DNA of 7,809 nucleotides, taken from NCBI GenBank assembly GCA_030619185.1, contig JAUXBW010000110.1, positions 1 to 7,809 on the forward strand. Reading direction: 5' to 3'. Below are positions 1 through 5,312 of the stretch, piece by piece. Origin of the DNA: Methyloprofundus sp. Lineage in GTDB: Bacteria; Pseudomonadota; Gammaproteobacteria; Methylococcales; Methylomonadaceae. Each line of letters opens with the position of its first letter. Position 1 is the stretch's first letter. The notes beneath the pieces are model-generated. The model searched no databases, was not told where the DNA came from, and was given only the letters and a program-made list of their open reading frames with translations. The translations under genes and the position numbers were made by a program.

Positions 1-22
1 GCATCTGCGTCAGCACTGTCTT
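1..22. other. Left edge beyond the cyclase stop codon
   Basis: Only 22 bp remain after the cyclase TGA. The minus strand offers a GTG at 16 and an ATG at 4 as possible starts of a downstream gene, but too little sequence exists to support either. None of the three frames encodes the Y-x-YPLLD-type motif expected next in the cyclase family. The junction is therefore either true divergence, an inserted element, or an assembly end. Confidence 0.4.
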
Positions 23-1528
23 TCAGTCCATAGTTTGTTGATTTGTTGACGATGATATGGCCCATGACTCTGCTCGTTCTTGTATATGCCCACCATTCAG
101 ATAGGAAATCTGCACGTCGCGGACGCTCTTCGCACGGGTATTGAAATTCTTTTCTTTGATACTCTCGACAAATTCTGCAAAATTTTTTTTGATACAAATT
201 AACGGTTGAGGTGTATAACAACTCTTCTTATGTAAAAAGCAGCGCAACTTCGACGGTATGGCTTGCCATATGGCAACATAGAAATACAATTTCAAAAATA
301 CCCTAACTGTATCGTCGCGTGTCTTTGTGTAATCTTTCAATGCCCGGATAGATTTCACTATTTTGCCTCGGTAGAGAAGCTCGGCAAAATACCCTCGTCC
401 ATAGGATGTGACAATCTCATCACCACCCCATCCGGATAAAATGACACGGCTGTTGGCGTTTGCCGCTTGCTCCCTTACGAAAAATTCATACCATAGGTCG
501 ACCGTATCACCCTGAGTGATATCAAGATTTAGAAATATATCAGACAGGCCCTCTGCATTCAGATCCACATAATGGTGTTCAATTTCTTCGAGGTCTGCCA
601 GACGCTTACTGTAGCCCCACTCATAATATTCAGGATCATCATTTGAATCCGGTTTTGCCACCCAGTTGAATGCCAGTAACTTCCTGTTATCTTTCCTGAG
701 TAACCGCGACGCGATCACTGCTATACCAGACGAGTCCAAACCTCCGCTCAAATGCGAGGTAACGGGATAAGCAGAACGCAACCTTGCCTGAACCGATTGT
801 TTGAGCAGTTCTCTGAGCCTGGCGGCATAGGCTTCGTCCGAAGAAAAACGTATGCGTGGGGAGTGTTCCGGGAGCCAGTAACAGCATTTGGATACCGTGC
901 TGTGGTTGACGACTATCGATGTTCCAGGTAGCAATTTATGAATATGCTCATAAAATGTGAGGTTATGCAAGCAATCCTCTCCTTTCAAGTAGTAGGCAAT
1001 GTTATTTTCATTGAGGCTTTTATCAATGTGCGGATGAGCCAGAAAGGACCGCATATCATTTCCAAAGACAAAACACTCATCGGTTAAATAGTAGAAAAAG
1101 GGTTTTATACCTATGTGATCACGCGCACAAAACAGCCGCTGTTCTTTCTCATCCCAGATCACAAAAGCAAAATCCCCCAGAAGATATTTGGGACAATCCT
1201 CTCCCCATTTGCGGTATGCAGCCAGGATAAAATCACTATCAGTAATCTGCAGTAAAGGTCGATTCATGGAAAGTTTTTCAGCCAACTCTTCACGGTTGTC
1301 CAGGCGGGCATCCATGGTAATGCTGAGGTGGTCTTTCGAGCTGGGGAGATGTTCGAGTTTCGATTCCGGGGTATTCCACAGCATCGTATGGCCAAGCGCA
1401 ACAGAGCCATCGATCCATGTGCCACGATCATCTGGATCCCAGGAAGAAATGGTATCAAGCATGGTACTGACGATCTCTTTATCAACCGGCTTGCCATTAC
1501 GGTTGAAGATACCAAAAATCCCGCTCAT
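23..1528 (-). CDS. Lasso-peptide cyclase-like asparagine synthase homologue (C protein), apparently C-terminally truncated
   Basis: This is a 501-residue member of the asparagine synthetase B superfamily, most like lasso peptide macrolactam cyclases. Those enzymes adenylate a side-chain Asp/Glu of the precursor so that the core N-terminus can close the ring. Residues 1 to about 215 form a class II glutamine amidotransferase-like domain, but it begins MSGIFGIF with Ser instead of the catalytic Cys2, so ammonia release from Gln should be absent, as is usual in these cyclases. The synthase domain has the PP-loop SGGLDSS (261-267) and the LSGWGGDE motif (364-371). A GHIQERAESWA motif follows at 480-490. 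Family members then continue with a Y-x-YPLLD-type motif and roughly 100 further residues. Here a TGA follows TMD (499-501), so this segment is missing. The start is secure: GGGAG lies 5 nt upstream, and the ATG overlaps the kinase stop in an ATGA, implying translational coupling. I am confident of the superfamily, fairly confident of the cyclase role, and unsure whether the product is active. Confidence 0.85.
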   Translation of the reverse strand: MSGIFGIFNRNGKPVDKEIVSTMLDTISSWDPDDRGTWIDGSVALGHTMLWNTPESKLEHLPSSKDHLSITMDARLDNREELAEKLSMNRPLLQITDSDFILAAYRKWGEDCPKYLLGDFAFVIWDEKEQRLFCARDHIGIKPFFYYLTDECFVFGNDMRSFLAHPHIDKSLNENNIAYYLKGEDCLHNLTFYEHIHKLLPGTSIVVNHSTVSKCCYWLPEHSPRIRFSSDEAYAARLRELLKQSVQARLRSAYPVTSHLSGGLDSSGIAVIASRLLRKDNRKLLAFNWVAKPDSNDDPEYYEWGYSKRLADLEEIEHHYVDLNAEGLSDIFLNLDITQGDTVDLWYEFFVREQAANANSRVILSGWGGDEIVTSYGRGYFAELLYRGKIVKSIRALKDYTKTRDDTVRVFLKLYFYVAIWQAIPSKLRCFLHKKSCYTPQPLICIKKNFAEFVESIKEKNFNTRAKSVRDVQISYLNGGHIQERAESWAISSSTNQQTMD

Positions 1529-2409
1529 TTCAGCTCCCGATTATGTTTACAGATTACATCATGCACTTCACCCAATCGCCCCATGTCCCAGGGAACTGCT
1601 ACTTGAAATACCCTGATCTGGTTTAGCATTGATGCCAGATACTTCAAGCGTTGAGGTCTGAGGTAACTGAACATAAACAGGTAGTTCGGCATCAGCGCAT
1701 CAAATTTCTGATATCCGGGAATCTCCTTGATCGAAATCACAGCATCAGCATCGCTCTGTTCCAATTGGTAAAAGGCGTAAATCGGTTTGAAGTCATCCGT
1801 AAAGTTCTCAACGCGATAGCCCAGATCTTCAAACGAGCGGTAGGGACGGTGGTAAGGGTGGGAACCTACAGCGAAAAATCTACCTTCATCTAAAAAGGTT
1901 GCAACTTTATCGTCCGAGACCAAGGTATGCCCCTGCTTGATGAAATAGTCGGTCATGGTCGATTTGCCGCCCATCGAGGGTGCAATAAAGAGTATCGGCT
2001 TGCCCTCAATTTCTACCGCGCCGGCATGCAGAAAATCATATTGATTTTCCAGGGTAAAATAGAGCGGTAGCAGTAAATGGGTAAACCAGAAACTGAGCAA
2101 ATTTGTATCGCCTTTTTTATCCAGCTGATAGAAGATTTCCGCTTCGCCGCCTATCCAGTAAAAACGCACCACATCCTTGACCTCATAACACCAGGGTTGG
2201 CCTGCCTCACTGCCATCAAATTCTCGATCTGAATAAAAATAGACATCGCGGCCATGTGCCCAGTAAAACGGAATCCCATAGGTAATTGCCTGTTTGAGCT
2301 TGTTCGGCACGTTTGAGCTGAGCGTGATTTCACCACATGTGGCTGTTTTGTGGGAAAAGTCCAGAGGAAAAGCTATATCACAATTGATATTTGTGCCGTA
2401 CAATTTCAT
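1525..2409 (-). CDS. HPr kinase-like P-loop kinase, probable lasso-peptide tailoring kinase
   Basis: From its ATG at 2409 this is a 294-residue protein related to the C-terminal domain of HPr kinase/phosphorylase. Visible motifs, numbered from that Met, are LHAGAVEI (127-134), a P-loop APSMGGKST (143-151), and SDDK (165-168) as the likely metal or catalytic acidic pair, followed by a basic HPYHRPYR stretch (184-191). The N-terminal 100 or so residues are specific to this subfamily and resemble no domain I can name. Kinases of this type next to an asparagine-synthase-like cyclase are known in lasso clusters (PadeK, ThcoK, SyanK), where they phosphorylate the C-terminal Ser of the precursor. 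That role is inferred here because no precursor is visible. The stop overlaps the cyclase start by 4 bp. A TTG at 2415 is possible as a start, but an in-frame TGA lies just upstream, so little N-terminus can be missing. No clear Shine-Dalgarno precedes either start. HprK-related kinases also occur in other, non-lasso clusters. Confidence 0.83.
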   Translation of the reverse strand: MKLYGTNINCDIAFPLDFSHKTATCGEITLSSNVPNKLKQAITYGIPFYWAHGRDVYFYSDREFDGSEAGQPWCYEVKDVVRFYWIGGEAEIFYQLDKKGDTNLLSFWFTHLLLPLYFTLENQYDFLHAGAVEIEGKPILFIAPSMGGKSTMTDYFIKQGHTLVSDDKVATFLDEGRFFAVGSHPYHRPYRSFEDLGYRVENFTDDFKPIYAFYQLEQSDADAVISIKEIPGYQKFDALMPNYLFMFSYLRPQRLKYLASMLNQIRVFQVAVPWDMGRLGEVHDVICKHNRELK

Positions 2410-2417
2410 AAACAAGA

Positions 2418-2443
2418 GGTCACAGGGTCAAGGTCAAGGGGTC
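2418..2443. repeat. Array of four GGTC(A) motifs directly before the kinase gene
   Basis: On the plus strand GGTCA occurs at 2418, 2426 and 2432, and GGTC at 2440, giving a symmetrical 8-6-8 bp spacing. On the minus-strand transcript these read as GACC units ending 9 nt before the kinase ATG, in the place where a ribosome binding site would be expected. The region instead contains ACCTCTT, which resembles the anti-Shine-Dalgarno end of 16S rRNA and not its target. It may be a regulator site, a structured leader or chance; the sequence does not decide. Confidence 0.4.
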
Positions 2444-2478
2444 TAACAAACCAGCATTTTAGGGATTTAATAATTAGG

Positions 2479-2487
2479 ATTATCACA
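2479..2487 (-). promoter_or_regulatory. Candidate extended -10 promoter for the kinase-cyclase pair
   Basis: The minus strand reads TGTGATAAT here, fitting the extended -10 form TG-N-TATAAT with one mismatch. The corresponding -35 area is A/T-rich with only a weak match (TTCAAA, 18 bp away). Transcription would begin near 2472, leaving a leader of about 60 nt that includes the GGTC array. This is pattern matching only, and many AT-rich stretches would score similarly. Confidence 0.3.
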
Positions 2488-2575
2488 ATTACCTGAAAAT
2501 TTTTTGAATGTCTGCAGTGGGTCGTTAAGAGTCAGTCAATTATGATAGTTCCTTACACTTTTCCGTTTTATCAGC

Positions 2576-2604
2576 ATTAATCAAAACTACTCAATTTTTT
2601 TCAA
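2576..2604 (-). promoter_or_regulatory. Candidate sigma-70 promoter upstream of the kinase-cyclase pair
   Basis: Reading the minus strand, TTGAAA (2604-2599) matches the -35 consensus at five of six bases. After exactly 17 bp, ATTAAT (2581-2576) matches the -10 at four of six. It faces the kinase gene and would give a leader of about 160 nt. It competes with the extended -10 candidate closer to the gene. Confidence 0.3.
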
Positions 2605-2672
2605 CACACTTTCAGAGGGGCTTGGTATTTACGGCTCTTTTTATGTAATACGTATCTGAAAAATATCTATTG

Positions 2673-2730
2673 TACAGAACGAATTAATATCCCTATTGAT
2701 TTATATGATCTGTTCTGTTTTATACAGAAC
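2673..2730. repeat. Direct repeat of TACAGAAC, 50 bp apart
   Basis: TACAGAAC occurs at 2673-2680 and again at 2723-2730, a period of exactly 50 bp. The second copy forms the right arm of the inverted repeat at 2711-2731. One full palindrome plus one half-site at close to whole helical turns is a common operator layout. No regulator gene is in the window to pair with it. Confidence 0.45.
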
Positions 2731-2731
2731 A
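2711..2731. promoter_or_regulatory. 21-bp inverted repeat, operator-like (or transcript hairpin)
   Basis: The arms TGTTCTGT (2711-2718) and ACAGAACA (2724-2731) are perfectly complementary over 8 bp and separated by TTTAT. It lies 37 bp past the stop of the DUF6164-type gene. No T-run follows on either strand, so it is a poor intrinsic terminator. The spacing between CTGT and ACAG does not fit the gammaproteobacterial LexA box. It could be a regulator-binding palindrome for the kinase-cyclase pair or an RNA hairpin stabilising the 3' end of the upstream operon. Confidence 0.45.
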
Positions 2732-2767
2732 ATGCCGCCAGGGGTGTCATTAAAAGTCGCGTTTTCT

Positions 2768-3133
2768 CTACAAACCAAACTCCAGCACCATCTTGAATGA
2801 TAGGTATAGCACTAGAGCTATTGCGGCAATAAACAGGATAGTCTGTGCGGGATATTGCCATAGATTCCTTATAAAGGTCGGGGCTTTACCGGATTGTTTC
2901 AATTGGGCATATTCTTCACGGATAATAAGCTGCCGTTGCTCCTGATATTCATCAATCAGTAAGCGGGCTTGCTCGTGTTGTTGTTTATCACGTAGCCAGA
3001 TGGCGGGCATGGAGATTCCCCAGTTGCCCGCATGGGTTTCGTAAAAGTCAATCTGGTTTTCTTCTAATACTTCGCGTATATCAGCCGCCTCATCATCAGG
3101 TACATGTCTTAAAGAAAAAAGTAATAGAGCCAT
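2768..3133 (-). CDS. DUF6164-like small protein with a C-terminal membrane anchor
   Basis: The gene encodes 121 residues from the ATG at 3133. I prefer this start over longer in-frame ones because MALLLFSLRHVPDDEA is the family-like beginning, and longer versions would run into the upstream transporter gene, whose stop is 7 nt away. Residues 1-45 form a small alpha/beta domain with the conserved-looking stretches VPDDEAADI (11-19) and YETHAGNWGISMPAIWL (31-47). A charged, probably helical linker follows (48-85), then one hydrophobic segment at about 95-117 that should anchor it in the inner membrane. I recognise it as DUF6164 family from memory; the fold recalls DUF2007-type putative signal-transducing proteins. 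Its function is unknown. Its position last in the operon behind the symporter fusion suggests co-expression, not a proven partnership. There is no clear ribosome binding site, so coupling to the upstream gene is likely. Confidence 0.8.
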   Translation of the reverse strand: MALLLFSLRHVPDDEAADIREVLEENQIDFYETHAGNWGISMPAIWLRDKQQHEQARLLIDEYQEQRQLIIREEYAQLKQSGKAPTFIRNLWQYPAQTILFIAAIALVLYLSFKMVLEFGL

Positions 3134-3140
3134 AGTGTAA

Positions 3141-5306
3141 TTATTTTGGGTTTTTAATAATGTTTTCCAGAATAGACCAACGCGGTTCTTTGGTCTTCGC
3201 ACCTTCGCCTTGAATCCAGTAGTCGTAGAGCTGTTGTATACGGCCGGTTGATTTTAGGATATTTATCCAGCTATTTAACATCGATTGTAGTTCCAGGTTT
3301 TCTTTATGCACTGCATAGCCAACCGGGAAGCGGTGTAATTTTGATGGGTCATAGCTAACTGTGTATTCTGGATGTAACATCACCAATGTCATACCTTCTT
3401 CTATACTGGTGATATAGCCATCAAACTGGTGTTGCTGGTCTGCATTAAAAAATAGAGCGGGCTTGTTAATCTTGGTGATTTCTATATTTGGAAAATTGTG
3501 CTTTATATAATCCAGACGTGGGTAATGATCTAGTGTGGCTAATTTTAGGTGAGTAGACACTCCAAATTTAGAATAATCAGAAAATTCTTTTTTGCGAAAA
3601 TCCTTGACAATTAATGCGGTGGTTAAGTCCATTGTAGGCTGGGTGTATAGTACTTCGCTGAGATACTCACTGCTGATATGTACGCCGGAAATAACAATAT
3701 CAAGCTGATAATCTTTAAGTGCCTGGTACAGGTTTCTAACCTTGGAAAAGGGTATAAATTCGAGTGTGACACCGAGTGATGAGGATAAATGATTCATCAT
3801 TTCTACATCAAAGCCAGCTAACTGATGTGCAGAATTGTAAAAACTAAAAGGAACCCGAGCCGGGTTGAAACCGATACGCAAAGTGCCTCGTTTTACTATC
3901 GCATCGGGTGTAGACATATTTTTATCTGTATGGGCAGTGTTGATTAAGTTATAGGAGATATTTTGCGGAGCCTCCCAGTCGACTTGCATCCGTGTTAACT
4001 TTTCACTCAAGTCTTTATCAGTTTCCAGAACAGCATCAAAAAACGTCTGGATACCTATGATCGTCAGTGCCACGATAAGTATGCTACTGCCAGCGAATAG
4101 CAGAATTTTTTTAAGGTTAAACCGTACTATACCTACTAAATAGGCGGTTGTAGATAAGGTAAATGAAATAAGAAAAATGGCGGCTGTTAATGAAGAAAAC
4201 CGTTTAGTAAGTACATCTCCAGAGAGATAAAGTTGGTACATATCGCTCGGTAAGTGTAAATAATTTAATAGAAAAGGGATACTGATATGTACATTGGCAA
4301 ATAAACTAAAGATACCGTTAATGGCGAGTAAAAATTGTTGCACTAGACTGAGTTCAGTATTAGTAAACCAGGCAGCAAAGAGTAGAAAAATGAATGAGAG
4401 TAGCTTGCCCATGGCAGGAAAGTTATAGGCAATGGGAATAATAATTTCGTTGTATTTTTCCGAGTTTTCGGTGTGTAGCTTATGTTTTGTAAAAATGTCA
4501 TTGCAAGCTTCGGACATGACTGGAATAAGAATAAATATGTTTCCTGAGGCGAAGGCCGTGATTAATATATTTCGACACCCCTGAATGATATCGGAATATT
4601 TAAAGGGGGTAATGGTGCTGATAAAATAGGGAATAGTCCAGAATGATAATATTAAGGCAGTCGCAATATAAACGACAAAATATATCTCTAATTTTTCAAA
4701 GTCATCAGGCTGCAAGGTACCCGCTGAGGCCGCTGTGATGGCGAAAATACCGATAGGTAAATAGCTAACAATACTTTTGGTGATTTTATTGAGTGCTTCG
4801 AGTAATATTAAGGCCGGATTAAGAAATTGCTCTTTGTTTTCGATATTAACCAGTGCTATCCCTAGAAATAAGCTAAATACCACAATGGCAGGAACCGTAT
4901 TATTAGATAGCGATTTAAAAGGGTTAGACGGGATATATAAATCGTAATAATTGATTTTAGGTGCTAATGTAATTTGGTTGGTACTAAAAAAATCTTTACT
5001 TTCCCATAATGGAAAGGCAAGTGCCATGACAAAGATAGTGATTAAACCTATTACCCAAAGGGTAAGCAGCATTATGGCAAATTTTTTGGCAATCTCCTTG
5101 GACTGTTCATAGCTGAGAGAGCCTAATCCAGTGACTAGTGATAAAACAATATAGGGGATAATGGCGATTTGCAGTAACTTAATAAATGCCATACCGACCA
5201 TATTAAGCCATGCTACTTTCTCACCGAAAAAAAGACCTATAAGAAGGCCCAGACACAGGGCTAAAAAAACCTGGGTAGAAAAAGAGAGTTTAAGGATTCT
5301 GTGCAT
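3141..5306 (-). CDS. DAACS-type dicarboxylate/amino acid symporter fused to a family 3 periplasmic solute-binding domain
   Basis: A single 721-residue frame joins two transport modules. Residues 1 to about 395 follow the layout of the glutamate/dicarboxylate:cation symporters (GltPh/GltP/DctA fold): helices near 10-30, 37-60, 76-100, 135-155, 178-196 and 207-228, a first re-entrant hairpin near 245-266, a helix at 287-312, a second hairpin near 325-350 and a last helix near 372-394. An extra hydrophobic segment (400-421) then crosses the membrane, placing residues 425-721 in the periplasm. That part reads as an SBP_bac_3 domain (about 470-700): GTLRIGFNPARVPFSF (474-489), LAGFDVEMMNHL (496-507) and LDIVISGV (535-542). 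Key residues of both families are altered. The NMDGT motif is replaced by YNFPAMGK (294-301), the Asp/Arg/Asn substrate residues near 363-375 appear lost, and the solute-binding arginine after ISSE (544-547) is Tyr548. The substrate is therefore unknown. The gene starts 6 nt after mnmM ends. Confidence 0.85.
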   Translation of the reverse strand: MHRILKLSFSTQVFLALCLGLLIGLFFGEKVAWLNMVGMAFIKLLQIAIIPYIVLSLVTGLGSLSYEQSKEIAKKFAIMLLTLWVIGLITIFVMALAFPLWESKDFFSTNQITLAPKINYYDLYIPSNPFKSLSNNTVPAIVVFSLFLGIALVNIENKEQFLNPALILLEALNKITKSIVSYLPIGIFAITAASAGTLQPDDFEKLEIYFVVYIATALILSFWTIPYFISTITPFKYSDIIQGCRNILITAFASGNIFILIPVMSEACNDIFTKHKLHTENSEKYNEIIIPIAYNFPAMGKLLSFIFLLFAAWFTNTELSLVQQFLLAINGIFSLFANVHISIPFLLNYLHLPSDMYQLYLSGDVLTKRFSSLTAAIFLISFTLSTTAYLVGIVRFNLKKILLFAGSSILIVALTIIGIQTFFDAVLETDKDLSEKLTRMQVDWEAPQNISYNLINTAHTDKNMSTPDAIVKRGTLRIGFNPARVPFSFYNSAHQLAGFDVEMMNHLSSSLGVTLEFIPFSKVRNLYQALKDYQLDIVISGVHISSEYLSEVLYTQPTMDLTTALIVKDFRKKEFSDYSKFGVSTHLKLATLDHYPRLDYIKHNFPNIEITKINKPALFFNADQQHQFDGYITSIEEGMTLVMLHPEYTVSYDPSKLHRFPVGYAVHKENLELQSMLNSWINILKSTGRIQQLYDYWIQGEGAKTKEPRWSILENIIKNPK

Positions 5307-5312
5307 ATTTCT

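Larger units (their letters stand above)
2410..2767. other. 358-bp intergenic gap without a credible gene
   Basis: This AT-rich stretch separates the DUF6164-type gene from the kinase gene. I read it for a lasso precursor on both strands, and stops are frequent in every frame. The ATG-started minus-strand frames end after about 13 codons (start 2578) and 4 codons (start 2457). On the plus strand the longest ATG frame I see here is 12 codons (from 2542). No leader with the usual Gly at core position 1 and Thr two residues before it is visible. The gap holds the inverted repeat at 2711-2731, the direct repeat of TACAGAAC, two candidate promoters and the GGTC array. It probably contains the regulatory region of the kinase-cyclase pair and the end of the upstream operon. 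Confidence 0.7.

Noticed and set aside
1..65. Open minus-strand frame starting at an ATG (65) across the cyclase stop: MGHIIVNKSTNYGLKD...
   Set aside because: It stays open to the window edge but is only about 22 codons, lies mostly inside the cyclase end and shows no family motif. It is also not the missing cyclase tail in a shifted frame, since the YPLLD-like motif is absent.
1264..1515. 83-codon minus-strand frame inside the cyclase gene
   Set aside because: It overlaps the cyclase in another frame, has no recognisable domain, and the overlapping cyclase frame carries conserved motifs throughout.
23..1528. Ordinary asparagine synthetase AsnB or PEP-CTERM-type amidotransferase
   Set aside because: Cys2 is missing, which argues against glutamine-dependent asparagine synthesis. 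The coupling to an HPr-kinase-like gene and the RAESWA motif fit lasso cyclases better. I cannot exclude a related non-lasso system without a search.
1188..1616. 142-codon open frame on the plus strand opposite the cyclase gene
   Set aside because: It is antisense to a clear asparagine-synthase-like protein. The translation is rich in Ser and Arg with no recognisable domain, as expected for a shadow frame.
2711..2731. Intrinsic terminator for the nadB operon
   Set aside because: The stem is AT-rich and no T-run follows it on the minus strand, so I list it as operator-like instead.
2709..2731. LexA (SOS) box
   Set aside because: The CTGT and ACAG elements are 5 or 10 bp apart depending on the CTGT chosen, not the 8 bp of the gammaproteobacterial consensus.
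2667..2861. 64-codon minus-strand frame across the end of the DUF6164-type gene
   Set aside because: Half of it overlaps the DUF6164-type gene out of frame and the rest is AT-rich intergenic DNA. It was considered as a lasso precursor but has no leader/core pattern with Thr at -2 and Gly at +1 in a plausible position.
3134..3202. Longer start for the DUF6164-type protein (144 residues)
   Set aside because: The extra 23 residues would overlap the end of the transporter gene, and the family-like N-terminus MALLLFSLRH begins at 3133.
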